Source of the DNA: Roseiarcus sp963772555
GTDB taxonomy: Bacteria > Pseudomonadota > Alphaproteobacteria > Rhizobiales > Beijerinckiaceae
DNA length: 64,000 nt
Direction: 5' to 3'
Assembly: GCA_963772555.1 (NCBI GenBank)
Contig: CAVYXQ010000014.1
Coordinates: forward strand, 1-64,000
The translations under genes and the position numbers were made by a program. Below, piece by piece: positions 56,097-64,000 of this stretch; the stretch's first letter is position 1, and every line of letters begins with the position of its first letter. The notes below the pieces were generated by a model that saw nothing but the letters and a program-made list of their open reading frames with translations, made no database searches and was not told where the DNA came from.

Positions 56097-56660
56097 GTGA
56101 GGCGGCAAGCGGCGGGCGCGACGGCGCCGCGAAGCGGATTTGCATGGGGCGCATTGGCGCTTCTTGGCGCGATTGCGCTCAGCGGCTGCGTCGAGACCGC
56201 CGGCGACGTGACGGCGAGCGCCGGCGGTCAAGAGTTCGTGCGGCGCCCGGACGCCAGCATGGCCGGGGCAACGATGGCGATCATGTCGGTCCAGGGCGCG
56301 CCGCCGGAGCTGACCGCCGAATTCGACCAGAGTCTCGGACAGGCCGCCGCGGCGCGCCAGATCGCGGTCGCGCCGCCGACCTCGGCGCGCTATCTGGTGC
56401 GCGGCTATCTCAGCGCCTCGCTGGTTCAGGACGGCGCGGCGATCGACCTTGTCTGGGATGTGTTCACCCCCGACAAGCAGCGGGCGCAGCGCCTCAGCGA
56501 CACGCTGATGGTCCGCGGTTCGGGCGACGATCCCTGGGCCATGGTCAATGCGGCGGCGGTCGACAGCATCGCCGCCAAATGCGCCGACGATCTCGCCGCC
56601 TATCTGTCGAACACGCCGGAAGCGGCTCCCGGCGGGGCGGCGATCAGCTACGCCGAGTGA
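56097..56660 (+). CDS. Putative lipoprotein
   Basis: A 187-residue protein with a lipoprotein signal: a hydrophobic stretch (FAWGALALLGAIALSGC) ends in the lipobox LSGC, with the acylated Cys at about residue 31. The mature part includes APPELTAEFDQSLGQAAAAR and YLVRGYLSASLVQDG, similar in type to small outer-membrane lipoproteins of Hyphomicrobiales, but I cannot name a family. Start GTG 56,097 follows GGAGGG. Upstream of prs on the same strand. Confidence 0.75.
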   Translation: MRRQAAGATAPRSGFAWGALALLGAIALSGCVETAGDVTASAGGQEFVRRPDASMAGATMAIMSVQGAPPELTAEFDQSLGQAAAARQIAVAPPTSARYLVRGYLSASLVQDGAAIDLVWDVFTPDKQRAQRLSDTLMVRGSGDDPWAMVNAAAVDSIAAKCADDLAAYLSNTPEAAPGGAAISYAE

Positions 56661-56810
56661 CCGACGCTTTTGCCTGCGGACAGGCGGGCGGACCGAAGCC
56701 GACGTAATCCAAACGTCATGTTGTTCGCCCGCGGAGCGGCTGCTATGACCGCCCTTCCGCTCACTCGCGGCGCATGCGCGCGCCTTTGGAGAAGCGCCGT
56801 GCTCGGCAAG

Positions 56811-57746
56811 ATGAAAATTTTGGCCGGCAATTCCAACCGGCCGCTCGCCGAGGCGATCGCCGCCTATCTCGGGGAGCCCTTGACCGGCTGCCACGTCCGC
56901 CGCTTCGCCGATCTGGAGATCTTCGTCGAGATTCTCGAGAACGTGCGCGGCCGCGACGCCTTCATCATCCAGTCGACCTCCTATCCGGCCAACGACAACC
57001 TGATGGAGCTCCTGATCATGATCGACGCGTTGCGGCGCGCTTCGGCGCATCGCATCACTGCGGTCCTCCCCTATTTCGGCTACGCCCGGCAGGACCGCAA
57101 GGCCGGCTCGCGCTCGCCCATCTCGGCCAAGCTCGTCGCCAATCTGATCACCCGCGCCGGCGCCGACCGGGTGCTGACCGTCGATCTGCACGCCGGCCAG
57201 ATCCAGGGGTTCTTCGACATTCCGACCGACAACCTGTTCGCCGCGCCGACCATGGTGCGCGACATCCAGTCGCGCGACGGCGGCGGCAAGAACGTGATGG
57301 TCGTTTCGCCCGACGTCGGCGGCGTGGTTCGGGCGCGGGCGCTCGCCAAGCGCCTCGACGCCGCGCTCGCCATCGTCGACAAGCGGCGCGAGCGCGCGGG
57401 TGAATCGGAAGTGATGAACATCATCGGCGACGTCGCCGGCCGCAACTGCGTGCTGCTCGACGACATCGTCGATTCGGGCGGCACGCTCTGCAACGCCGCC
57501 GACGCGCTGCTCGACGCCGGCGCCGCGAGCGTCTCGGCCTATATCACCCATGGCGTCCTGTCCGGCGGCGCGGTCGCCCGCGTCGCCGCCTCCAAGCTGA
57601 CCGAACTCGTGCTGACCGACACGATCGCGCCGACCGAGGCGGTGCGCGTCGCCCGCAACATCCGCGTCATCTCGATCGCGCCGCTGATCGGCGAGGCGAT
57701 CGCCCGCATCGCCAAGGAGGAAAGCGTTTCGTCCTTGTTCAACTGA
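56811..57746 (+). CDS. prs: Ribose-phosphate pyrophosphokinase
   Basis: A 311-residue enzyme making PRPP from ribose 5-phosphate and ATP. MKILAGNSNRPLAEAIAAYL opens the family fold, FGYARQDRKAGSRSPISAKL binds ATP, DLHAGQIQGFFDIPTDNL binds metal and substrate, and VLLDDIVDSGGTLCNAA is the PRPP loop. ATG 56,811 matches the family start; GTG 56,799 has better spacing from GGAGAAG and could be used instead. Confidence 0.93.
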   Translation: MKILAGNSNRPLAEAIAAYLGEPLTGCHVRRFADLEIFVEILENVRGRDAFIIQSTSYPANDNLMELLIMIDALRRASAHRITAVLPYFGYARQDRKAGSRSPISAKLVANLITRAGADRVLTVDLHAGQIQGFFDIPTDNLFAAPTMVRDIQSRDGGGKNVMVVSPDVGGVVRARALAKRLDAALAIVDKRRERAGESEVMNIIGDVAGRNCVLLDDIVDSGGTLCNAADALLDAGAASVSAYITHGVLSGGAVARVAASKLTELVLTDTIAPTEAVRVARNIRVISIAPLIGEAIARIAKEESVSSLFN

Positions 57747-57945
57747 CGAGGCGGACGCCGCAGCTCGCTGTCCGAGAATTCCGGCGGCAAACCACGCTCT
57801 CGGCTTGCCCTCACGGAATCCGCCGCATAGTGTCGAGGCGTTCGTCGGTTAAGCAGTCCAACCCGATCCGGCGTCGAACGGTCGAGACGAAGTCCTTGAA
57901 GGAAGGGCGGAATGCTTGACAGCTCCGGAGCGGTGGGACTTAGCT

Positions 57946-57959
57946 TGACCGACTGGTCA
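57946..57959. promoter_or_regulatory. Candidate operator upstream of the nucleoside importer
   Basis: TGACC-GACT-GGTCA is a perfect inverted repeat with a four-base spacer, 41 bases before the ATG of the BMP gene. It overlaps a TTGACC that could serve as a -35. The shape resembles sites for TetR-type repressors, but no regulator gene is adjacent. Confidence 0.4.
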
Positions 57960-57999
57960 GGTTTCGAGTTCGGCGCGCGCCGTCACCGGGAGGTCAAGT

Positions 58000-59004
58000 A
58001 TGTTCGGTCGCAAATCCACTCTGCTCGCGGGCGTTTTCGCGTGCAGTCTCGCTTCCGCCGCCTATGCGGCAGACGTCAAGCCCGCGGTCGTCTACGACCT
58101 CGGCGGCAAGTTCGACAAGTCGTTCAACGAAGGCGTCTTCCACGGCGCCCAGAAGTTCACCAAGGACACCGGCATCGCCTTCCGCGACCTCGAGATCCAG
58201 AACGACGCCCAGCGCGAGCAGGTGCTGCGCAAATTCGCCAAGGACGGCTATTCGCCGATCATGACCGTCGGCTTCGCCTGGGCGACGGCGCTCGGCAAGA
58301 TCGCCGACGAGTTCCCCAAAACCAAGTTCGGCATCATCGACACAACGGTCGACAAGCCCAACGTGCAGTCGATCCGGTTCAAGGAGCACGAAGGCTCATT
58401 CGTCGTCGGCGTGATCGCCGCCGACACGTCGAAGACCGGCAAGGTTGGTTTCGTCGGCGGCATGGACATCCCGCTGATCTCGAAGTTCCAATGCGGCTAC
58501 GAACAAGGCGTCAAATACGCGAGCGGCGGCAAGGACGAAGTGTTCGCCAACATGACCGGCACCACGCCTGCCGCCTGGAATGATCCGGTCAAGGGCGGTG
58601 AGCTCGCAAAGTCACAGATGGACCGCGGCGCCGACATCGTCTACGCCGCCGCCGGCGCAACCGGGCAGGGCGTGCTCAAGGCCGCCGCCGACGCCGGGAA
58701 GTTGGGCATTGGCGTCGACTCGAACCAGAACGGCCTGTTCCCGGGCCATGTGCTGACGTCGATGCTGAAGCACGTCGACGTCGCGACCTATAAGTCGTTC
58801 ATGGACGCCAAGAATGGCACTTGGAAAGCTGGAGAGGAATATCTTGGCCTGAAGGAAGGCGGCGTCGACTACGCGGTCGACGAGAACAACAAGAATATTC
58901 TGACCGCGGCCGTGAAGGCGAAGGCAGACCAGGCGAAGGCGGACATCATCTCGGGCAAGATCCAGGTTCACGATTACATGACCGATAACAAATGCCCGAT
59001 GTGA
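58000..59004 (+). CDS. BMP-family nucleoside ABC transporter substrate-binding protein
   Basis: A 334-residue periplasmic binding protein with a Sec signal ending near AYAAD (~residue 24; no lipobox). VVYDLGGKFDKSFNEGVFHG, FVVGVIAADTSKTGKVGFVG and DIVYAAAGATGQGVLKAA are typical of the BMP/PnrA/Med family, which bind purine or other nucleosides. GGGAGG precedes the ATG. First gene of the importer operon that ends with cdd. Confidence 0.9.
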   Translation: MFGRKSTLLAGVFACSLASAAYAADVKPAVVYDLGGKFDKSFNEGVFHGAQKFTKDTGIAFRDLEIQNDAQREQVLRKFAKDGYSPIMTVGFAWATALGKIADEFPKTKFGIIDTTVDKPNVQSIRFKEHEGSFVVGVIAADTSKTGKVGFVGGMDIPLISKFQCGYEQGVKYASGGKDEVFANMTGTTPAAWNDPVKGGELAKSQMDRGADIVYAAAGATGQGVLKAAADAGKLGIGVDSNQNGLFPGHVLTSMLKHVDVATYKSFMDAKNGTWKAGEEYLGLKEGGVDYAVDENNKNILTAAVKAKADQAKADIISGKIQVHDYMTDNKCPM

Positions 59005-59031
59005 ACCGGGCTTAAGACCGGCGATAGCTTT

Positions 59032-59061
59032 CCTCTTCTCCCCGCAGGTGGGGAGAAGAGG
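59032..59061 (+). promoter_or_regulatory. Strong hairpin between binding-protein and ATPase genes
   Basis: CCTCTTCTCCCC and GGGGAGAAGAGG form a perfect 12-base-pair stem with a six-base loop, 27 bases after the BMP stop. No T-run follows. Such hairpins often stabilise the upstream mRNA so that the binding protein is made in excess of the membrane components. Confidence 0.55.
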
Positions 59062-59104
59062 CTGCCACGAGAATCGCAGCGGGCGCGGCGTGCAGGAGGG
59101 ATGC

Positions 59105-60649
59105 GTGACCACCGAGGCCGGCAAGGCCCCTCCGGCGATCGAGCTGATCGGCATCGACAAGAGCTTTGGTCCGGTTCACGCCAACCGCAATGTCAACCTG
59201 GTCGTCGAGCGTGGCGTCATCCACGGCATCGTCGGCGAGAACGGGGCCGGCAAATCGACGCTGATGTCGATCCTCTACGGCTTCTACGAGGCCGATGCCG
59301 GCGAGATTCGCGTCAACGGCAAGCCGGTTCGCATCCGCTCGCCGCGCGAGGCGATCAGCCACGGCATCGGCATGGTGCATCAGCATTTCATGCTGGTGCC
59401 GCCTTTGAGCGTGCTCGAGAACGTGATGCTCGGCGCCGAGGGCGGGGCGCTGCTCGCCAGCGGGGCGCGCGAGATCCGCAAGCAGCTTGCCGGCCTCGGC
59501 AAGGAATACGGGCTGGAAGTCAATCCCGACGCGATTGTCGGCGAATTGTCCGTCGGCCTGCAACAGCGGGTCGAAATCCTCAAGGCACTGGTGCGCGGCG
59601 CGGAAATCCTGGTGCTCGACGAGCCGACGGCGGTTCTCACGCCGGCCGAAGCCGACCAGCTTTTCGAGATGCTGCGGGTGCTCAAGAGCCAGCACAAGAC
59701 GATCATCTTCATCACCCACAAGCTGCGCGAGATCATGAGCCTGACCGACCGCGTCTCGGTGATGCGGCGCGGAGAAATGGTCGCAACCTTCGACACCGAC
59801 CGGACCTCGCCGGCCGAGCTCGCTGACGCCATGGTCGGGCGCAAAGTCATCCTCAAAATCGACAAGGGCGAGGCCCATCCGGGCCGCGTGGCGCTGGAGG
59901 TCAAGGACCTCGTCGTACGCGACGACCGGGGCGTCGTGCGCGTGGACGGCGTCTCCTTCGTCCTCAGAGAGGGCGAAATCCTCGGCATCGCAGGCGTCGC
60001 CGGCAACGGCCAGTCCGAGCTCCTCGAGGCGCTCGCCGGGATCCGTCCGTTGAGCGGCGGCAGCATCCTGATCGATGGCGAGCCGCTACCCGCCCCGGAG
60101 CACAATCCGCATGACGAGCGCCTGATCGGCATCGGCCATGTGCCGGAAGATCGCCACCGCGTCGGCCTCGTCATGCCGTTCGAGGCCTGCGAAAGCGCGA
60201 TGCTCGGATTTCACTACGAGCGGGTCTACGGCAAGGGTCTCTTCTATGACCGCGGCGCCATCATCGCCGACGCGGAGAAGAAGATGGAGGCCTTCGATGT
60301 CCGGCCGCGCGCCCCGCTGCTCAAGACCGCCAATTTCTCCGGCGGCAATCAGCAAAAGCTTGTCCTCGCGCGCGAGATTGAACGCAATCCGAAGATCCTG
60401 CTGGTCGGCCAGCCGACGCGCGGCGTCGACATCGGCGCAATCGAGTTCATTCACAAGCGCATCGTCGCCCAGCGCGACGCCGGCAAGGCCCTGCTGCTCG
60501 TCTCGGTCGAGCTCGACGAGATCTTCGCCCTGTCCGACCGCATCATCGTGCTTTGCGGCGGCCGGATCACCGGCGAGAGGCGGCCCGAGGAGACGAACGC
60601 CCAGGACCTCGGCCTCCTGATGGCGGGCGTCAGCGAGCGCGCCGCATGA
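59105..60649 (+). CDS. Nucleoside ABC transporter, dual ATP-binding protein
   Basis: A 514-residue protein with two ABC domains of the sugar/nucleoside (RbsA-like) type. Domain 1: Walker A GENGAGKSTLMSIL, Q-loop MVHQHFMLVP, signature LSVGLQQRVEI, Walker B ILVLDEPTAVLT. Domain 2: GVAGNGQSELLEAL (degenerate Walker A without the Lys), signature FSGGNQQKLVLAREI, and LVGQPTRGVDIGA in place of Walker B. GTG 59,105 follows GGAGGG. Overlaps the next permease as ATGA. Confidence 0.9.
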   Translation: MTTEAGKAPPAIELIGIDKSFGPVHANRNVNLVVERGVIHGIVGENGAGKSTLMSILYGFYEADAGEIRVNGKPVRIRSPREAISHGIGMVHQHFMLVPPLSVLENVMLGAEGGALLASGAREIRKQLAGLGKEYGLEVNPDAIVGELSVGLQQRVEILKALVRGAEILVLDEPTAVLTPAEADQLFEMLRVLKSQHKTIIFITHKLREIMSLTDRVSVMRRGEMVATFDTDRTSPAELADAMVGRKVILKIDKGEAHPGRVALEVKDLVVRDDRGVVRVDGVSFVLREGEILGIAGVAGNGQSELLEALAGIRPLSGGSILIDGEPLPAPEHNPHDERLIGIGHVPEDRHRVGLVMPFEACESAMLGFHYERVYGKGLFYDRGAIIADAEKKMEAFDVRPRAPLLKTANFSGGNQQKLVLAREIERNPKILLVGQPTRGVDIGAIEFIHKRIVAQRDAGKALLLVSVELDEIFALSDRIIVLCGGRITGERRPEETNAQDLGLLMAGVSERAA

Positions 60650-61755
60650 GCGCCCCGCTCAAGCCTCTGCCGGCCTGGGCCGACGTCGCGCTGATCCCGC
60701 TCGTCAACGTCTCCGCCGCCTTCGTCATCTCGGGCTTCGTCGTCCTGGCGATCGGCGAGAATCCGCTCGAAGCGGTGCAGATCCTCATCGCCGGCGCGCT
60801 CGGCGATCTCGAAGGCATCGGCTTCACGCTCTATTACGCGACGAGCTTCATCTTCACCGGCCTCGCCGTCGCGATCTGCTTTCACGCCGGCCTCTTCAAT
60901 ATCGGCGTCGAGGGGCAGGCCTACATCGCCGGCCTCGGGGCCGCGCTCGTCGCCCTTCATCTGGGCTTCCTGCCGGGCTACGCCCTCGTCTTCGCCGCCA
61001 TCCTCGGCGCGGCCCTGTTCGGCGCCGCGTTCGCCGCCATTCCTGGGTACCTGCAGGCCTATCGCGACAGCCACATCGTCATCACGACGATCATGTTCAA
61101 CTACATCGCCTCCGCCATTATGGGCTATCTGCTGGTCGACGTGATGCGCGTCCCCGGCCAGATGAATGCGGAGACCCCGCCGTTCCCCTGGAACGGGCGT
61201 GTGCCGCAGTTTCACGAGGTCCTCGCCCACTTCGGCGTCCATTGGCCGGTGACGCCGTTCAACCTGTCGTTTCTGCTGGCCCTGGCGGCGGCGCTCGCCG
61301 TCTGGCTCATCGTCTGGCGCACCCGGCTCGGCTACGAGATCCGGACCGTCGGGGCCAATCCGACTGCGGCGATCTACGGCGGCATTTCGCCGGCGCGGAT
61401 CACCATCGTCACGACGCTCCTCTCCGGCGCGCTCGCGGGCGGCCTCGCGGTCAATGTGATCCTCGGCGAAGAACACCGGCTCATCCTCGAATATACCGCG
61501 GGCTTCGGCTTCGTCGGCATCGCGGTGGCGCTGATGGGCCGCGCGCATCCGGTCGGCATCATTTTGGCGGCGATCCTGTTCGGCGTCCTCTACCAGGGGG
61601 GCGCCGAGCTGGCTTTCGAGAAGCCGAAGATCAGCCGCGACATGATCGTCGTCATCCAGGGTCTCGTCGTCCTGTTCGCCGGCGCGCTCGAGCACATGTT
61701 CCGCCGTCCCGTCGCCACGCTGCTGGCGCGGCGCACCGCCCAGCCGCCGATCTAG
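60646..61755 (+). CDS. Nucleoside ABC transporter permease 1
   Basis: A 369-residue permease of the BPD_transp_2 family, with nine or ten helices. FHAGLFNIGVEGQAYIAGLG and TTIMFNYIASAIMGYLL are family segments, and AALAVWLIVWRTRLGYEIRT with VGANPTAAIYGGI marks the cytoplasmic loop. ATG overlaps the ATPase stop. It pairs with the following permease gene. Confidence 0.9.
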   Translation: MSAPLKPLPAWADVALIPLVNVSAAFVISGFVVLAIGENPLEAVQILIAGALGDLEGIGFTLYYATSFIFTGLAVAICFHAGLFNIGVEGQAYIAGLGAALVALHLGFLPGYALVFAAILGAALFGAAFAAIPGYLQAYRDSHIVITTIMFNYIASAIMGYLLVDVMRVPGQMNAETPPFPWNGRVPQFHEVLAHFGVHWPVTPFNLSFLLALAAALAVWLIVWRTRLGYEIRTVGANPTAAIYGGISPARITIVTTLLSGALAGGLAVNVILGEEHRLILEYTAGFGFVGIAVALMGRAHPVGIILAAILFGVLYQGGAELAFEKPKISRDMIVVIQGLVVLFAGALEHMFRRPVATLLARRTAQPPI

Positions 61756-61766
61756 AGGCGGGGCCG

Positions 61767-62738
61767 ATGGGCTGGTTCGAATCGTTCATCGTCGTCTTCG
61801 CCTCCGGAATTCGGCTCGCGGTTCCCCTCATCCTCGCCTGCCTCGCCGGCCTGTGGTCGGAACGCTCCGGCGTCGTCGACATCGGCCTCGAGGGCAAGAT
61901 TCTGGTCGGCGCCTTCGCCTCCGCCGCGGCCGCCACCTTCACCGGCAGCGTCTGGCTCGGCCTCTCCGCCGGCGTCGCTGCGACCATCGCCGTTTCGCTC
62001 GTGCACGGCTACGCCTCGATCGACCAGCGCGCCAACCAGATCGTCTCCGGCACGGCGATCAACATGGTCGCCGACGGTCTCACTGCGCTCGTCGGCAACG
62101 CCATCTGGTCGCAGGGCGGTCGCACGCCGGAATTGCCCTCCTCCGCCCAGTTCGGCGCAATTCAGCTGCCGTTCGTCTCTCAGATCGCGGCCGTTCCGGT
62201 CGTCGGCCCGATCTATCAGCATCTCATCTCCGGTCACGACCTCATCACCTATCTCGCCTTTCTGATCGTGCCGCTGACCTACTGGGCGCTCTACAGCACC
62301 CGCTTCGGCTTGCGCCTGAGGGCGGTCGGCGAGAACCCGGCGGCCGTCGACACCGCCGGCATCTCGGTCCGGGCGTTGCGCTACAGCGCGGTCGTCATCT
62401 GCGGCGTGCTGGTGGGGCTCGCCGGCGTCTATCTGGTGCTGTCCGAGGAGGCCTATTTCCAGCCGCATATGAGCGCCGGCAGAGGCTTCATCGCGCTCGC
62501 AGCGCTCGTCTTCGCCAAATGGCGGCCGTGGCCGGCGCTCGCGACCTGTCTCCTGTTCGGCCTTCTCGACGCCGTCGCGATCCGTCTGCAAGGCGTCGAA
62601 CTGCCGGTGATCGGCCCCGTGCCGGTGCAGGCGATCGAGGCGCTGCCCTATATTCTGACGGTCGTGCTGCTCGCCGGGTTCATCGGCAAGGCGATCCCGC
62701 CGCGGGCCTCGGGGATTCCTTATGTCAAAGAGCGCTGA
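61767..62738 (+). CDS. Nucleoside ABC transporter permease 2
   Basis: A 323-residue permease of the same family, with eight or more helices. SERSGVVDIGLEGKILVGAF, RANQIVSGTAINMVADGLTA and RFGLRLRAVGENPAAVDTAG are characteristic. It starts 11 bases after permease 1 and its last 17 bases overlap the cdd start, so all are in one transcript. Confidence 0.9.
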   Translation: MGWFESFIVVFASGIRLAVPLILACLAGLWSERSGVVDIGLEGKILVGAFASAAAATFTGSVWLGLSAGVAATIAVSLVHGYASIDQRANQIVSGTAINMVADGLTALVGNAIWSQGGRTPELPSSAQFGAIQLPFVSQIAAVPVVGPIYQHLISGHDLITYLAFLIVPLTYWALYSTRFGLRLRAVGENPAAVDTAGISVRALRYSAVVICGVLVGLAGVYLVLSEEAYFQPHMSAGRGFIALAALVFAKWRPWPALATCLLFGLLDAVAIRLQGVELPVIGPVPVQAIEALPYILTVVLLAGFIGKAIPPRASGIPYVKER

Positions 62739-63135
62739 GCCGCTTGCCGCCCTGTTCGCCGCGGCCAAGGCGGCCCAGATGAACGCCTACGCGCCCTATT
62801 CGCGGTTTCGCGTCGGCGCTGCGCTGAGGACCCCGGGCGGCGCGATCTTCTCCGGCGCTAACGTCGAGAACGCCGCCTACCCTGAAGGCGTCTGCGCCGA
62901 GACGAGCGCGATTTCCGCCATGGCGCAGGCCGGCGAGCGGCGGATCGCCGAGATCTGCGTCATTGGCGACGGCGAGGCGCTCTGCACCCCCTGCGGCGGC
63001 TGCCGCCAGCGCATCCGCGAATTCGCCGACGCCGAGACCCTGGTCCACGTCGCCGGTCCTGAGGGGGTTCGCCGGACCTTTCGGTTGTCCGAACTGCTGC
63101 CGGACTCCTTCGGTCCCGGGCGCCTGCCGGGATGA
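62722..63135 (+). CDS. cdd: Cytidine deaminase
   Basis: A 137-residue zinc deaminase of the homotetramer type. The catalytic motif is VCAETSAISAM (zinc Cys and general-base Glu) and CTPCGGCRQRIREFA (two further zinc Cys). NAYAPYSRFRVGAALRT opens the fold. It converts cytidine/deoxycytidine to uridine forms after import. It overlaps the permease end by 17 bases and the next gene by 4 (ATGA). Confidence 0.93.
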   Translation: MSKSAEPLAALFAAAKAAQMNAYAPYSRFRVGAALRTPGGAIFSGANVENAAYPEGVCAETSAISAMAQAGERRIAEICVIGDGEALCTPCGGCRQRIREFADAETLVHVAGPEGVRRTFRLSELLPDSFGPGRLPG

Positions 63136-63764
63136 CGCCGGAGCGAGACCGCGCCCAGCGACGGCCTCTGCGGAACCGGGTCGATCCGTTCGGCGAATTC
63201 CACGCCGTGCCGGAGCGCGGCGCGTTGATGGGCAACCGCGGCGGCCGCATCCACCGCGACGACCGGACGCTCGGCTCGCGAAGGTGGGCGTCGAAGCGCT
63301 GGCTCATCTGCCGCTGCGACTTCAAGGGCCGGAGGCGCGACGTCTGGGGCCGCTTCTACACCGAGCTCTTCTTTCTCGACGAGCCGACCGCGCTCGCGGC
63401 CGGGCACCGGCCTTGCTTCGAATGCCGGCGCGCCGCGGCGAAGGCGTTTCAAGCCGCTTTTCCCGGCGCGCCGGACGGCGCCGACGCGATCGACGAAGTC
63501 CTGCACCGCGAGCGGCTGGCCGATGGCAGCAAGCCCCTGTGGAGGGCGCGGCTCGGCGCGCTGCCGGACGCAACGATGATCGTCTGGGACAGCCGCGCGC
63601 ATGCGCTGCGGGCAGGACAGGCCGAGCCGTGGAGTTTTGCCGGCTATGGCGCGCCGGTCGCGCCCGGTCACGCCGCCGAGGTCGAGGTTCTGACGCCGCC
63701 TTCGACCGTTGCGGCGCTCGCGTCCGGCTATCGCCCGCAATGGTCGCGGACGGCTGCGGCTTGA
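63132..63764 (+). CDS. Conserved hypothetical protein
   Basis: A 210-residue protein, basic and arginine-rich. GNRGGRIHRDDRTLGSRRWA, then the cysteine pairs CRC and CFEC in GHRPCFECRRAAAKAF, are the most conserved-looking parts and may bind a metal. FYTELFFLDEPTALAAGHRP is also distinctive. No known catalytic motif. Translationally coupled to cdd by an ATGA overlap. I believe it is real but cannot assign a role. Confidence 0.65.
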   Translation: MTPERDRAQRRPLRNRVDPFGEFHAVPERGALMGNRGGRIHRDDRTLGSRRWASKRWLICRCDFKGRRRDVWGRFYTELFFLDEPTALAAGHRPCFECRRAAAKAFQAAFPGAPDGADAIDEVLHRERLADGSKPLWRARLGALPDATMIVWDSRAHALRAGQAEPWSFAGYGAPVAPGHAAEVEVLTPPSTVAALASGYRPQWSRTAAA

Positions 63765-63817
63765 CGCGTGGCGCTCGCCCGCTGAGATTGCAGCTGCGAC
63801 ACTCGGGGAGGAAAATC

Positions 63818-64000
63818 ATGGGTCGCAGCCGCCGGGGAGGTGAAGGGCGAATGGCGCCGCGAGGACGGCAAGGCCAAGGTGCGCTTCGCAACCTGCGGCG
63901 CCGACGCCGTCTGCGGCTCGATCTCGTGGCTGCGCGATGCGAACGACCCGGGCAAGGTCGGCCAACAGGTGTTCTTCGACATGAAGCCGCACGGCGACAA
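63818..64000 (+). CDS. DUF2147 protein, 3' partial, N-terminus disrupted
   Basis: The mature DUF2147 domain begins VKGEWRREDGKAKVRFATCG and continues CGSISWLRDANDPGKVGQQV, FFDMKPHGD, off the window. A good GGGGAGG and ATG lie at 63,805-63,820, but that ATG is in a different frame from the domain and no signal peptide is present between them. The expected ~20-residue signal region seems missing or shifted by an indel. Family is clear; the gene may be damaged or misassembled. Confidence 0.7.
   Translation, partial: MGRSRRGGEGRMAPRGRQGQGALRNLRRRRRLRLDLVAARCERPGQGRPTGVLRHEAARRQ

Overview
The window is a GC-rich, densely packed chromosomal segment from an alphaproteobacterium, most likely of the order Hyphomicrobiales (Rhizobiales). 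The evidence is the gene content: RcdA (DUF1465), the DUF1476 ATPase inhibitor, the hflK-hflC-DUF2065-degP cluster, aroKB followed by a CorC-type protein, a SqrR/BigR-type repressor, yejABEF, and one direct-repeat GAAC-N7-GAAC LexA box. A Beijerinckiaceae/Roseiarcaceae-like host is my guess; the sequence does not prove it. There is no phage, plasmid, CRISPR array, transposase, rRNA or tRNA that I can support. The window reads as core chromosome.

Layout. 1-5.9 kb: end of a metallo-beta-lactamase-fold gene, DUF1499, an Entner-Doudoroff dehydratase (edd) full of single-base frameshifts, a Sel1-repeat protein, thiE and rcdA. 6-14.8 kb: two membrane-protein genes, an acyl-CoA ligase, an orphan EpsI-type protein, an ALDH7-family dehydrogenase, a PYROXD2-like FAD enzyme and a drug-type MFS transporter. 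14.8-15.6 kb: a gene-free stretch with a dispersed repeat and an orphan SOS box. 15.6-25 kb (mostly minus strand): a sulfide-type ArsR repressor, an M19 dipeptidase, the membrane-protease cluster degP-DUF2065-hflC-hflK, a CorC/CNNM protein and a fused aroK-aroB. 25-37 kb: an EF-G-like GTPase, an NDUFA9-like protein, ihfB, lapA-like, an ornithine-cyclodeaminase relative, a P1 peptidase, rppH, DUF1476, a methyltransferase next to an unknown FLKL-motif protein, then HIT and deoB. 37-43.3 kb: yejFEBA peptide importer. 43.4-49.3 kb: alr, a GNAT, a polyprenyl diphosphate synthase divergent from DUF2007 and a tRNA-type methyltransferase, then an SDR plus an enolase-superfamily sugar-acid dehydratase. 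49.7-55.3 kb: kbl and tdh (threonine to glycine), separated by an AT-richer membrane-protein gene, then uvrC. 56-64 kb: a lipoprotein, prs, and a complete BMP-type nucleoside importer with cytidine deaminase.

The genes form several small pathways: threonine catabolism (tdh/kbl), nucleoside uptake and salvage (BMP importer, cdd, deoB, prs), peptide import and processing (yej, M19 and P1 peptidases), envelope protein quality control (hflKC, degP) and shikimate synthesis (aroKB). Many junctions are 4-bp ATGA/GTGA/TTGA overlaps, which suggests translational coupling.

A caution about quality. Frameshifts with intact protein similarity on both sides occur in the MBL gene, edd (ten or more), sel1, rcdA, the acyl-CoA ligase, DUF2065 and aroKB. 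They are concentrated in the first 6 kb and are not seen from 25 to 63.7 kb. Assembly error is at least as likely as gene decay. The most interesting unexplained signals are the dispersed intergenic repeat (14,981 and 55,762, perhaps 30,030) with LexA-like boxes nearby, the FLKL-motif protein, a threonine dehydrogenase lacking all four structural-zinc cysteines, and the AT-richer gene wedged between kbl and tdh.
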